DNA from: Eublepharis macularius
Lineage: Eukaryota; Chordata; Lepidosauria; Squamata; Eublepharidae
Direction: 5' to 3'
Assembly: GCF_028583425.1 (NCBI RefSeq)
Contig: NC_072800.1
Location: forward strand, 89,914,501-89,978,500
Length of the DNA stretch: 64,000 nucleotides
Shown here: positions 10,437 through 21,400 of the stretch, one piece after another
Layout of the letters: each line of letters starts with the position of its first letter
Numbering within the stretch: position 1 is the first letter of the stretch
Notes under the pieces: generated by a model
Told to the model about the DNA's origin: nothing
The model's input: the letters and a program-made list of their open reading frames with translations, nothing else
The model's database searches: none
Position numbers and translations under genes: made by a program

Positions 10437-10985
10437 CTTCCATCCAAATACTGACCAGGGCTAGGGATCCCAGACCCCTGGTGGGGGTGGGGGGTTCCCC
10501 GCCCCCACTTATCTAACCAGTGGGGGCGCGTGCACCTTCCCTGAGGGCTCCCTCATAGTGCTGCACACTCCCATGCACAGCAGCCACCAGGATCAGGCAA
10601 TTTTGGCCCAGATTGGGGCTGCTGCAGCGCACTCTGCAGTGCCTCAAAATGGGCCTAATACGCAGCAGAAGAGGCCCGTTTTCAAGCGCTGCAGAGCACA
10701 GAAGTGCTCCTGCACTCTGCAGCACCTCAAAAACGGGCCCATTTCCGCATGGATCAGGCCCGTTTTCAGCCCTTGCAGAGCCTGAATGTGCTCCCAGGAG
10801 CTACGTGATGTGACATCATTGACATCATTGTGCCTGTGGGGGGGGGGCACATGCGCACTTCGCACGCACTTCGCACGCACACCCCCTCTCCCCAAAGGCC
10901 CCTATCCCCCTGCTCTGAGGTTGAGGGGGGCTGGCAACCCTAACCAGGGCTGACCCTGCTAAGCTTCCAGGATCTAACCAGACCA
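10437..10985 (-). mobile_element. 5S rRNA-derived SINE, interrupted
   Basis: The reversed 5S-like segment ggtcttccatccaaatactg is at 10431-10453 and its continuation tgaccctgctaagcttcc follows at 10951. The 10462-10942 MITE lies between. It directly follows a tRNA-headed SINE. Confidence 0.7.
10462..10942. mobile_element. MITE with 'ggcaaccct' end, 8-bp duplication
   Basis: It begins tagggatcccagacccc and ends gctggcaacccta, with exact duplication ACCAGGGC at 10454-10461 and 10943-10950. It interrupts a reversed 5S-derived SINE, whose halves rejoin perfectly when it is removed. The interior is GC-rich with repeated 'gggcccgttttc' motifs. Confidence 0.8.
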
Positions 10986-11884
10986 GGAAAATAAATGCAC
11001 ATGGACGAATGTTGAAGCACTATCTAGCACACAACATGTTTCACACGCTGTAGCCAAAGCGGTTCATTGTGAATCCTTTGATCACACAGTCATACATTGT
11101 GATAAAAATACTGGCAGCCTGCATAAAGGATGGGGAAGAGCCTCACCGACAGTTCACACCGGCTGTGAAAACTGCAAAGCCAGAAAGTAGCCGAGCTCCC
11201 CCTGCAGAAGCAGAACTGCCTGGGACTTCTCTTTTAATATTTTGTTTATTTCTATTTGCAAAAAGTAGAGGCTGCCTCTGAACAAATGTTCTCAAGACTA
11301 TTTTCAGCTTGAGGTATTAAAACAAAACAATGCAGTTCTATGGGAGGCAGTCCAAAATCCCAGTGTTACCATAGAAAAGGCCCTGCATCTTGTGGATGCT
11401 AAGAATGAATAGACCGACCTCCCTGCACATTCCAAAACTGAGAGAAAATCATAGGCCTCGGGCATAAAAGCTGCTCTCTACACTCCTAAATTGTCCACTG
11501 AAACTTCATAACTGTGTGAGCCCAGCAAATTTTGCATGTTATACTTGAATATAGTTTTGAGTTTCTTTACTGAGCAACCTTATTCCATCCAAGAAATTTA
11601 ATAAAAGTTACTGTTTTCCTTCCTGTTTGCCTCAGGCTTCATCTGGTAATTGTTGCCTTCAGAATCTTCTGGGGTTCAGTCTGGCCGATGGGGGTCAGGG
11701 TAAAGACCACAGTGGTGAAACTAAAACAATCCTATGAGGTAAGTAAGGCTGAGAGGAGCCCAAGGTCACCCAGCTAGCTTCCATAGTGGTGGGGATTCCA
11801 ACCAGGGTCTCTGAGACCTATTCCAACATTACACCACACTGGCTAAGGACAACCAAAGCTAGCATGCCAGCCTTTATTGGGGAT

Positions 11885-12298
11885 TAGAGATGGGCACGAA
11901 CCGGGGAAAAAAACTAACCATGTGGTTCGTGGTTCATCAAATTTCACGAACCATGAACCATGAACTTTCATGAACCTGCCCCCCAGTTCATGAACTAGTT
12001 CATTTGGTTTGTGAAAACATCGCATCCAGGTCAGAAAATTGTCACTTCCGGGCCAGCAGAAGGTAACTTCCAGGTCAGCAGAAGGTCTGTAGGAAGTCCA
12101 TTCCTTGTTGCCTAGGAAACTGATCGATCGGCACCAGGCTGTCTGCAGTGACAAACCAAAAAACAAACCAAACGAGCCAGCCTAAAGTTCGTGGCAGTTC
12201 GTCAGAAAAGGGATCTGATGAACCGCTGGTTCGCGAATCACAAACCGGCCTGGTTCATCACGAATTTTGGTTCGTATTTTGGTTCGTGCCCATCTCTA
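11885..12298. mobile_element. hAT-type element, family C (TAGAGATGGGCACGAACC ends)
   Basis: 414 bp with termini tagagatgggcacgaacc and ggttcgtgcccatctcta, and exact duplication TTGGGGAT at 11877-11884 and 12299-12306. The interior has many short inverted gttcgtgg/ccacgaac and gttcatg/catgaac blocks. Confidence 0.88.
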
Positions 12299-12399
12299 TT
12301 GGGGATCCAGCTCATAAATAAGTTCCAAATAAATCTGGAAAGTTTGCCTGGGGCTTACATTGCTCTGTCATAAATGCTTTTATGGTAACTCCTACTAAG

Positions 12400-12700
12400 G
12401 ATTCTCCGAACCAAAAGACATTCCCTTATGCTGTGTGAGTCACACACCCACCTCAGCAGTCAGAGCAGATCTGTTTATGAGGCGGTAAGCTCAGCTTCTC
12501 CATTGGTAAGTGCGACAAGATGGCTTCTCCCCCAAGGCTCATTAATGCCAACGCAATCGTTCCCGCCAATTGGTACAAGATATTAATGATTTACAAAGCA
12601 GCCACTGCCTGCCTCTTAAAATCACCGTTCCCTGGTCTCTCAGTTGCCAGTCGCTTGTAACAAATATAAATACATCTTCTTGTTGACATAAATCAAGGAG
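12400..12700. promoter_or_regulatory. Candidate conserved non-coding element
   Basis: Repeat-free sequence with no long frame, containing ggctcattaatgccaacgc, ccgccaattggtacaagata, ttaatgatttacaaagcagc and aaatataaatac. The ATTA-rich, low-CpG texture resembles vertebrate enhancers. Inference only. Confidence 0.25.
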
Positions 12701-13331
12701 GTAGTAAATGCAGGTGATAAGACAGATATGAAGCAGGCTGCATTATTCCATGATAAACTACTCTGCGGTCAAGTTCCTGCACAACAAATAATTATGCTTA
12801 TTGGTAGTGAGAATCCCTATTCTTGTCCTCTTTTGTTTAAAGTCTGCAAGATTGTTATTGCTACTAATTTCTGTAATATAATTAATATGAGTGTTTCTAT
12901 CATCCCTTTCTTTAGGAACAGAATAACTCGTTTCTAGCAAAAGCATTATAAAATACAAATAGATTAGCACGCCACAAGAAGGGTCCTTTCTCTCTCCTTG
13001 GCTGTTTCCACACATCCTTAGAGGCGCAGTTCACCCTCGAAACTGTGGCTGCTTCATATTCCCTGGCCTGAGAATAAAATCTCAGATTTTCTACCCCAGG
13101 CACTTTTAAAAGTTGCACTGAACAAAGGAGGAAATTCCTAAGAGACCACTAATACAATAAAGAAGATTGTCTCAGTATAAATAAATACAATTTATAGGTC
13201 AAACCAAGTGTGGCAATATTTTGGTCAAACATATGTAATAATATAATATCCTTCTACTACAATTGAGCAATAGTTTGTTCATATCACAACCAGAGCCTGT
13301 GGAGAAATCACATTACTAATCAATTATCACA

Positions 13332-13720
13332 ATGTCCTTTTCAGGTAAGTATCAATCATCTGTTGATTTCAATAATTGTCTCTTTGATATGTTTTTCTGG
13401 TTTTAGGCAGGATTTCCGCTGATATCCAACGATGGGTGAGTATGCTCCAGGAGGAAAAATTCCCAAATCTCCTGGGCAGTTGGCAACGGGTGCGCCAGCT
13501 CTTTAGACAGCCCATTTCGCAGTTGCTTTTTCAAGCCAAGAATTCTACTGCTCCATTCTTCCTGGTATTTTTATGTGAGGCAATGGTAGTTCTCTATGCC
13601 ATTTTCTCTGAGTCTCCTCCTTTGTTCAGTGTGTATTTGGGACCACTTTCCCTCATTGTTATTATACTTTTAAAAGTTGTACACAGTAAATACAAATTAA
13701 GGTTGACATTAAGGATTTGA
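13332..13720 (+). CDS. Two-exon small ORF with two hydrophobic segments, unassigned
   Basis: ATG at 13332 is followed after 13 bases by an excellent donor (CAG|GTAAGT at 13345). A 62-bp intron ends in a pyrimidine-rich TTTTAG acceptor at 13406, and the downstream frame then stays open to the TGA ending at 13720. Unspliced, the frame stops at the TAG that forms the acceptor. The spliced product would have about 108 residues: a polar N-terminal half (DIQRWVSMLQEEKFPNLL, then an RVRQLFRQP basic patch) and two hydrophobic stretches near the C-terminus (FFLVFLCEAMVVLYAIF and YLGPLSLIVIILLKVV). The intron is very short for a vertebrate. I do not recognise the family; a viral or transposon origin is possible but unproven. 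Confidence 0.35.
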
Positions 13721-13799
13721 CTGATGGTCACCTCTATCATTTTAAACTATGCTTCCCAGCTAACATTGCATCTCCCTACAATTGAACATCCCCGGGTAA

Positions 13800-14171
13800 T
13801 GGTTGTTGTGGATTTTCCGAGCTGTATAGCCGTGGTCTTGGCATTGTAGTTCCTGACGTTTCGCCAGCAGCTGTGGCTGGCATCTTCAGAGGTGTAGCTC
13901 CAAAAGACAGAGATCTCTCAGTGTCACAGTGTGGAAAAGATGTTGGCAGGTCATTTACTCAGGAGGGTTGGGGTTGGGCTGAGTCATCCTGCCAACATCT
14001 TTTCCACACTGTGACACTGAGATATCTCTGTCTTTTGGAGCTACACCTCTGAAGATGCCAGCCACAGCTGCTGGCGAAACGTCAGGAACTACAATGCCAA
14101 GACCATGGCTATACAGCCTGGAAAACCCACAACAACCATCGTTCTCCGGCCGTGAAAGCCTTCAACAATAT
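13800..14171 (+). mobile_element. Palindromic Penelope-like terminal element, 12-bp target duplication
   Basis: Two arms (about 13805-13952 and 13987-14133) are inverted copies around a short spacer containing a GGTTGGGGTTGGG run. The right arm carries the same CTGAAGA...GCTGGCGAAACGTC core as the 131-bp array (14049-14083), and the left arm carries it on the minus strand (13859-13889). The right end has the asymmetric terminal segment with gtgaaagccttc. The flanks repeat ATCCCCGGGTAA exactly (13788-13799 and 14172-14183), so this is a single insertion event. Attribution to Penelope-like elements rests on recall of similar reptile repeats. Confidence 0.8.
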
Positions 14172-14811
14172 ATCCCCGGGTAAGATGTCTTGTGTAGAGA
14201 GACTCTTAGTGCAGAAGCAAAGTTACCAGTAAGCTTCCATTTATTATCCCTCAAACAAACAAGATCCTATACAACAGATCTGTGGATCTTCATCACTAAG
14301 ATAAACACCCCAGTACACAGTTAAAGCAAATAATTTTGCTCCTGGCAGCTCTGGTTTCCATGGCTGGCCGCAAGTCCATTTGTTTTTGCTTGTCTTCTTT
14401 AGCATGGTTGGTTTGCTCCATTTAAAATGCAGCCAGTCTCAATCCTGGCGTTCTTCTTGATCATAGCAGGCCAAACTGCAGCGGGAATCTCGTAGGCTGC
14501 TGCTCTCGTCTCCACATTTGTACGGGGCAGTTCACGGATTCCACACAGACTGCACCCGGATTCCATTCAATTTGCCAGGGCTGTTAATTAATTGTGTGAG
14601 TTCGAAAGGAACGCTCAATTAATTCATGACTGATTACATCTCTTTTGATCTGCATATGCATAATGACAATAACTGTGAACACTGTTTTCTTGTTGTTTTA
14701 TTATTTATTTATAACATTTATTAATTTATTAATAACATTTATTTATTTAATTTATTAATAACATTTTATCCTCTGAAGTTGAACACTGTCTGTCTGTCCG
14801 TCCATCCGTCT

Positions 14812-14945
14812 GTCTTCAGGACGACTTAACACACACTCAGAGCAGTTTACAAAGTAAGTCATTATTATCTCCAAAACACTCACCCTGTGAGGTGGGTGGG
14901 GCTGAGAGAGCTCTGAGAGAGCTGTGACTGACCCAAGGTCTGTCT
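14812..14945 (-). mobile_element. tRNA-headed reptile SINE fragment
   Basis: It is reversed: ttcaggacgacttaacaca, gagcagtttacaaagtaag, ctgtgaggtgggtggggctg and gtgactgacccaaggtc, cut before the tRNA-like head. A (TTTA)-rich tract lies on its tail side. Confidence 0.75.
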
Positions 14946-15700
14946 GTCGTAGTCCATTTATATCCTGCCCTCTCCACAAGCAGGCTCTGGGCAGATCACA
15001 TCATACACAATTAAAAATGCTTTAAAATAGAGATAAAGCACATAAAACCAGAGAGCCAGGTTGGTGTAGTAGTCAAGAGCAACAGGACTCTAATCTGGAG
15101 AGCTGGGTTTGATTCCCCACTCCTCCGCTTGAAGCCAGCTGGGTGACCTTGGATCAATCACAGCTCTATCAGAGCTCTCTCAGCCCCGCCCACCTCACAG
15201 GGTGATTGTCGTGAGCATAATAATCATACACTTCGTAAACCACTCTGAGCGGATGTTAAGTTGTCCTGAAGAGCGGTATATAAATGGAATGTTGTTGTTA
15301 TAATTAAAAGGGGTCTACCATCAGAACCAAAAAGACTATAATGAAGCCATAAAATGCAGACAGTGAGATGGATCTACCAATTCTCATCTGGGCAGCATGA
15401 TGGAAAGGGCATGGGCGTCAGGAGGGACTGATCAGCGACACCGCAACCATAGGCCCGGCAGAACACCTCCGCCTCATAGGTCCTGCAGAATTGCAACAAA
15501 ACCTGCAGGGCCGGGATCTCGATTGGGAGCAAGTTACACCAGGCTGGTGTCAGAGCCAAAAAAACTCTGGCCCTGGTCAAGGCTAGGTGAATGTCCCTCG
15601 GGTCAGGGACCACCAGTAACTGCTTGTCTGCAGAGCACAGGCCCTCCAAGGTGCATAGTGGGGGGGAAGCACTGTCCCCAGGCATTCAGCAATTTCTACC
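14946..15700 (-). mobile_element. L2/CR1-clade LINE 3' end, reversed, split by a SINE
   Basis: The tail piece 14949-15048 (ccatttatatcctgccctct, gcaggctctgggcagatcac) continues at 15301. The coding block at 15374-15685 (minus) has VVPDPRDIHLALTRARVF, LTPAWCNLLPIEIPALQV and CRTYEAEVF. The Sauria-type SINE at 15049-15300 lies between. Confidence 0.8.
15049..15300 (+). mobile_element. tRNA-headed reptile SINE, full length
   Basis: It has all parts from gagagccaggttggtgtagt through gggtttgattccccactcc to gagcggtatataaatggaat and a gttgttgtt tail. It interrupts a reversed L2-like 3' end, pieces of which lie on both sides. Confidence 0.85.
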
Positions 15701-15884
15701 CCACCATCTACATGACCGTGAGTGCTATATATGGATATATATTTATTGGATATGAATTTGATGTATGATTATAGCACATTGCACTTTTGAAATAATCGTG
15801 GTAAGTTACAAGGTTGTGGTTGATTTCTCCCAAGAGTTTTCTCTCTGGTAGTTCTGTCGGTATATTACGGGAGAAGCCATTGTT

Positions 15885-16608
15885 TTTTACACTTTTTCCA
15901 GGGGAACAGGTCCCTGTCGGCTGAAGATTGCTTGTAATTCTGGGAGATCTCCAGCCACCACCTGGAGGCTGAAAACGAAAACAAATAAGAGGGCTAAACC
16001 AATGAAAAAATATATGCAAAAATAGTATATTTCAATTCAGAGTAAGTAAGCAGCAAAGTGCAACTAGGCTACAAAAATACTTCCAAATATACATAAATAC
16101 AGGAACAGTGGCAATCACAGTATACAGTAAGTAAAGAATACAATCAGAGGAAACCACACAAGAGCTCAAGGAAACTTGACCCGAGGGAGGTACAATGTAT
16201 AGTGCTTCATATACAAAAATATTTTCAACCAATTGTCTTATCTATTTCTTATGATAACAGGTGTGAACAACTAAGGAAAGGGGCACAGGAACACCCCCCG
16301 CTAACTCAACAAGAAGCTAGCAATTGGAACAAGCCAATTGCTAGAAAGATCGAAACAAGCCAATTGCTAGCTTCTGATTGTATTCCTTACTTATTGTATA
16401 CTGTGATTGCCGCTGTTCCTGTATTTATGTATATTTGGAAGTATTTTTGGTAGCCTAGTTGCACTTTACTGCTTACTTACTCTGAACTGAAATATACTTC
16501 TATTTTTTCATATATTTTTTCATTGGTTTAGCCCTCTTATTTGTTTTTGTTTTCACTTTCTTGAGGGTTGCTCCTTACTGTTCACCACCTGGAGGCTGGC
16601 AACCCTAA
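15885..16608. mobile_element. 'agggttgccag'-type MITE split by the 611-bp palindrome
   Basis: The left part 15895-15971 (ggggaacaggtccctgtcgg, gatctccagccaccacctgg) and right part 16583-16608 (cctggaggctggcaaccct) join across the inserted element. This gives the relative age: MITE first, palindrome second. Confidence 0.6.
15972..16582. mobile_element. 611-bp palindromic element with 16-bp target duplication
   Basis: The left arm (about 15980-16145) and right arm (about 16375-16560) are inverted copies sharing gctaaaccaatg, agtaagtaagcag and gtgcaactaggctac. The centre holds a repeated gcaattg/caattgctagc motif. CACCACCTGGAGGCTG flanks it at 15956-15971 and 16583-16598. It was inserted into an older gccagcctcc-type MITE, whose two halves it separates. 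The long duplication resembles those of the two Penelope-like palindromes rather than the 8-bp hAT type. Class uncertain. Confidence 0.7.
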
Positions 16609-16951
16609 ATCCTAGCGCATCTCTCTGACCGTTACCCCGCGGCAGCAATTTCCTTTGCAAGGGGGGGGGAGGCTTGCACAGCATCCGCACCTCTGCTTTG
16701 TTCGAAAGCAATTGCCTTCCACTCAGAGGCTTTCCCCAGAGATTTTTTAAAAATGCAAGAGGAGCCACTTCAGGAAAAAGACTTTCCAAGTAGGTACTTA
16801 TCAGTTCAGAACAGCAAAATGCTGCGAGTTCTTCTCTCATTAGCTCAACAAAGGCTCCCCCCCCTCCTCGCCAATTCTCTTCATCCAGTTTTGCCAGCAA
16901 AGCAGCTCTCTGTGGGGAGTTCGGCACCAGGGACTCCAAGAGGCGCTTCAT
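16600..16951 (-). CDS. Coding-like minus-strand ORF, unassigned
   Basis: From an ATG near 16951 the minus strand reads MKRLLESLVPNSPQRAAL, then LLAKLDEENW, four glycines in a G-homopolymer, and VELMREELAAFCCSEL. It stays open to about 16553, where it runs into the neighbouring MITE (16583 and below). The first ~75 residues look protein-like in composition (amphipathic helices, balanced charge). The remainder is proline/arginine-rich and less convincing. No splice sites stand out and no family is recognised. It may be an old exon, a young ORF or chance. Confidence 0.2.
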
Positions 16952-17159
16952 CTTCCTCTCCAAAAGAGCTCACGAGTCCCCTTCACGCATGCTGCAAATT
17001 AGTCACAAATTATAAGCCTTTGAACTCAAACTGAGAGGGAGAGAGTAGAAGAAAGATCTTTGGGGTCTTTCTTGAACAAAAGTTCTCAGTGGAAGTTATC
17101 ATCATTTTTGGAAGCCGTCTTGAATGTTGTGGGAAGGCAGAAGATACATTTACGACAAA

Positions 17160-17315
17160 ATAAATATTCCAATTGATAAAGCAAGACGGGTAGCCATGTT
17201 AGGCTGTCTGTATCAGTAGAAAAGAGCAGGAGTCCAGTTACACCTATAAGGCTAACAGAATTTGTGGTAGGGTCTGAGCTTTCGTGAGTCACAGCTCACT
17301 TCTTCAGATACCGGC
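17160..17315 (-). repeat. Degenerate 'gtccagttacacc' repeat (second candidate-ribozyme family)
   Basis: It contains gtagccatgttaggctgtctg, agtccagttacacctataag, ctgagctttcgtgagtcaca and cttcttcag. Read on the minus strand this gives CTGAAGAAG, a GTGAGC/ctcac stem and GAAAGCTCAG, the same order as at 39840. Confidence 0.6.
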
Positions 17316-17328
17316 TGATTCCGCACAC

Positions 17329-17459
17329 GTTGGATAATGCACTTTCAATGCACTTTATCAATCATTTGAGGTGGATTTTTTGTTCTGTACACAAAAAAAT
17401 CCATTCCAAATGATCTATAAAGAGGATTGGAAGTGCATTATCCAACATGTGTGGAATCC
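17329..17459. mobile_element. Short palindromic MITE (about 131 bp)
   Basis: Terminal arms are gattccgcacacgttggata and its near-exact inverse ending tgtggaatc. The inner arms are aatgcactttcaatgcactt and complement, and the centre is tgttctgtacacaaaaaaat. The flanking bases do not give a clear duplication. Confidence 0.6.
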
Positions 17460-17978
17460 CTCACCGTCAGAAACAGTGTCTGATGGTATCTGAAGAATTC
17501 TACCATCATATGTCCCGGATACGGTTGAAGGTTGCAGAAGCTCCATTGGTTGAGCACTTTGAGAGCTGTGGGCATAAGGAGGATGACTTTAAATTTACGG
17601 TTCTCTTTTCGGACCCCAATATCCCTAAATGAGACCTACAGAGAACGTTGTTCAGAAAAGAGACACAATGGATTTTCACATTAAAGAGCCTTAAACCCCA
17701 GGGTCTTAATAGTGAACTAGACCTTTCTTGCTTTCTATGAGTTTTTTACAAGACCTGAGGGAACACGAGTGACTTCTTGACAGGCGCATTTCCAGTCGTG
17801 ATGCAACATTCCCCTATGCGTCAGTAATGACTCGGTGCTTGCCACTAGCAGGCACCCTGGGAACACATGCAGCACTGCTCCCAGGGGTGTGATGATGTCA
17901 CTTCCTGAAGTATTGTTGCGCTGGCCGTGGGCACGCTCTTGCACTTTGTGGGATCCAATATTGGTCCCAAAAGGGTTA

Positions 17979-18240
17979 GAATTAATAACAACAACAACAA
18001 CATTCGATTTATATACCGCCCTTCAGGACAACTTAATGCCCACTCAGAGCGGTTTACAAAGTATGTCATTATTATCCCCACAACAAAACACCCTGTGAGG
18101 TGGGTGGGGCTGAGAGAGCTCCAGAGAGCTGTGACTAGCCCAAGATCACCCAGCTGGCTTCAAGTGGAGGAGTGGGGAATCAAACCCGGCTCTCCAGATT
18201 AGAGTCTCATGCTCTTAACCACTACACCAAACTGGTTCTC
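17979..18240 (-). mobile_element. tRNA-headed reptile SINE, full length
   Basis: It is reversed and intact: an aacaacaacaacaacattcg tail, atataccgcccttcaggac, gtgaggtgggtggggctgag, ggagtggggaatcaaaccc and taaccactacaccaaactgg. Confidence 0.86.
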
Positions 18241-18299
18241 CCCATTAGCCCCATGGAAAGCACAAGAGCACTTCCTGAAGGCGACATCATCAGGCAAGC

Positions 18300-18890
18300 T
18301 CCAGGTCTGTCATGTCTGTACCCATCCACGCCATTATCTTCAGCTGACGTATCACTATGAACCATTTTTCTGTGCTGTACCTTGATATATTGCTGTGCCT
18401 TGATGTCATATTGCTAATGCCATAACTTGCCTTGCATTCACCGGCCTGCTGTATCCAGAGTGTCTTATCTCTTGTGCTTTGAAGCTCAGTGTCTCCGACC
18501 TTGTAAACCTGCTAGTTCTCAGGGGGAAGAAGAATAACCGTGTTTCATTCTTAATCTATTGCCTCTCTTATGTCTAGACAAAGCATGTAAACTATTTAGG
18601 GAGTTCTCAGGACTGCTTCGTGCCAAAAGTTACATTTTCCTATTGGGAGTGGGGAGAGTGCTTGGGACGTATATGAACAATAGTTTTTACAGATTTTACC
18701 ATTCCTGTCAACTTCTGATCAACCTGTGGACATATCTGTGAACTTGATTTGATTCCTGAATAAAGCCTTTTCAACCAAGACCATGGAGTGCTTGCTGTGA
18801 GGGTACAGGGGTCTATCTGCCGTAGCCTGTCATCCATAGAACTGACAAGGACCACAATGCGCGTGCATGAAAAAGAGCACAGATGAAGCA
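18300..18890 (+). repeat. Possible solo LTR-like segment with AATAAA
   Basis: It contains attcctgaataaagcctttt followed by ccaagaccatggagtgcttg, ggtctatctgccgtagcc and tgtcatcc. The same order (cctgaataaagccttttcga, cagg, ggatctacctgccag) occurs at 26840-26930. A shared polyadenylation-type block followed by a TG...CA-like end suggests LTR R/U5, but the ends are not defined. Confidence 0.4.
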
Positions 18891-19314
18891 CAAGTTAAGT
18901 GTCAGGTCCCTCCCTCCCACTGGGAGAGGATAGGCAACAGTTTAGGTAGAACTTAGCCCCTCCTTGCAGATCTCCACGAAATTGGAGACAGGCTTTGCAA
19001 TCTGAGATAAACATGGCTCTTTCCCACAGATCTTTTTAATCCCCGCTACTTTTAGTATGCATATATGTACTTAGGAGCTCCACTTATCTCCTGCTGTCTT
19101 CCATCTGCTCAATATTTAGGTCAGAAGCAAAAATTGTTTTCCCAGCCCTGCTCATTTTTATCTCCTTTTCTTCTGCTTGGTTGCAGTTTGTTAACTCCAG
19201 TCATCTCCCTCTCTGTCTTATCACTCCATCCGGTTCTCTCTTGTCCCTCAGAGGCTCGGCCCCAACAAGAAAGCATTGCAGATTAAAAAACAATTCTCTA
19301 AAAAACAATTCTCC

Positions 19315-19920
19315 CCGTATGTGCCCCGGAGAACGCTCCGATCAGCTGGAAAACATCTGCTGGTGGTTCCTGGCCCCAGGGAGGCTCGGTTGGCCTCAAC
19401 CAGGGCCAGGGCCTTTTCGGTCCTGGCCCCAACTTGGTGGAACTCTCTGTCTGAGGACACCCTGGCCCGTCAAGATCTTCTATCATTTTGGCGGGCCTGT
19501 AAGACGTAGATGTTCCACCAGGCGTGTGGTTGAGGCCAGCATGAAATCCTCACTGAGCCTCCCACCGGTCTCCCACTAAGTGTGGGGTTATACAGTGACC
19601 ACAGGCCGGTTGCCCAACGTATGGGTACAGCACAGGACTATGCAGTGCCCATTTGTTTGCTGACCCACATATGGGTTGCAGTACATTATCTGTCCGCTTC
19701 CCTCCCCCTGTATGTTGATGGGCAGGAATCTGGAACTGACCCCATCTTGGGACCGTTATTATCTGTTTGTTGATTTTATGATGAACGTTGTTTTATGAAT
19801 GGTTTTAATATTTGTATTATATTTTATAACTGCTGTACCTCGCCCTGAGCCTGCTTGCGGGAAGGGCAGGTTAGAAATGTAATAAATATATAATGTAATA
19901 AATAAATAATAATAATAATC
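19315..19920 (+). mobile_element. L2/CR1-clade LINE 3' end
   Basis: Encoded pieces are LRSAGKHLLVVPGPREARLA, STRARAFSVLAPTWWNSL and LLSFWRACKT, followed by the tail cctcgccctgagcctgcttg and (aata)n to 19917. Confidence 0.83.
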
Positions 19921-20066
19921 ATATTCAGTTTTCTTGGAGAAATCCCGAGTAAGCCATTCCTTTTGGTACACATTCCATTTTCTCTGGCTCCGGTGTAATT
20001 TCCAGGTGCAATTAAACTGTTCAAACAGGCGGTGGTAAAATATCAAATGGGAAAGGATTAAATCAT

Positions 20067-20270
20067 TCATCCACTCCCTCCCCCTACATGGCTGGATGAC
20101 GCCTAGCCGAACCTCAGCCATATGCCTGGCGGAACATCTCTGTCTTACAGACCCGTTGGAAGGACAACGAATCCTGCCAGACTCTCGTTTCAGTGGACAG
20201 AGTTCCACCAGGCTGGGGCCAAGACTGAAAAGGCCCTGGCTCTGGTCGAGGCCAAATATTGCATCTTCCC
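20067..20270 (-). mobile_element. L2/CR1-clade LINE fragment, reversed
   Basis: The minus strand carries the WN-to-CKT block as a diverged copy: ccaggctggggccaagactg and cggaacatctctgtcttaca are its inverse. No 3' tail. Confidence 0.7.
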
Positions 20271-20274
20271 CTTG

Positions 20275-20600
20275 TGTAGAAAACTTATTAAGTACAAGGC
20301 CAAACATAAGAATCACATACAAATAGCCAGAACAATCTTTGTAATGGGCTGACCAAACTCACTTGGGCCTTCTTCAGCGGTCACTGATAAACTGCTATAC
20401 ACCCTTTGTCTTTGGATAAACTTGGCCAGTTGCAGAATAAGTACAAAGAAAATGCTATAAGAAGTCATGGAATGAGTTAATATAAAATCCAATCTCCCTT
20501 ATATAATGAATATCCATTTCAACAGGTACATTTCTGTTGTAAAAAGAAGCACTCTGTTATATCTAACATCCAATGTACCTTTCTAGGAGCAATGATACAA
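20275..20600. repeat. Possible Penelope-like fragment
   Basis: It contains accaaactcacttgggcctt followed by cttcagcggtcac, whose reverse strand gives ctgaagaaggcccaag, the beginning of a CTGAAGA-stem motif. The remaining sequence is AT-rich with no ORF. Attribution is weak. Confidence 0.35.
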
Positions 20601-20934
20601 AGCAACAGCAGGGAACCCGGGCTGCTGCAAGGGAATTATTCCACCAGAGCAGAAGTCCTGGTGCCCCTGCCGCATTTACACTCAGTATCATTAGCTAATT
20701 TTTGCTTGTCCAATTTTTCTTGGAGCTTTTCCCTGTTTTTACAACAGCCTGGGGGAAAGTAGGGGGGGAAGGAAGAGCAACATTCCAAAACAATGGAGGG
20801 GAAAAAACAATGCAGTTAAGAAGCTGAGCTGCAGGGGGGGGGGATCAACGCATAAAAACTGTGCATTTCAAAATTTAAAGTCTTCAATTTAGAGTCTGCA
20901 TGGATGCTATTTGTTGTTGTTGTTGTTGTTACTA

Positions 20935-21400
20935 TTGTTATTATTAATGTTATTTATAGTCTGGCTTTCTCACTGAGACTCGAGGCGGATTACACAATGT
21001 GAGATGAGTACAGTCCATTTCAAGGACTTTTCCATAAAATATGCCATAGGGTAAATAAACACTAGATTACAAAGACACAGCATTAGCAAGAACCCAATAC
21101 AGAGTTGAGGAGATGCTGAAACAGAGCATAAGCAATTCTAGGGCTGACATTAGAACACATGAAGCATAGGAGCACATATTTAAGACAACAGGTAGTACGC
21201 AAGGCAACATAGCGATGAAGTCTATGGCCCCTAACTCATTAGCGAACCATCTAAGACCCTCCTCCCTATAATACAAAAGTGTTTTTGAATAATTCTGTTT
21301 TGCATCATTTGCAGAAAGCTAAGAGAGTGGGGCCTCTCCTGACCTCCTCAGGCAGGCCGTTCCACAGGGCTGATGTGACTTATGCCAAATTTGGAACCAG
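20935..21400 (-). mobile_element. LINE 3' end, second L2-like subfamily, reversed
   Basis: It has tggctttctcactgagactc and aggcggattacacaatgtg, then aaggacttttccataaaata and cattagcaagaacccaatac. It is the reverse of the tail family seen at 61.5 and 54.4 kb. Confidence 0.75.
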
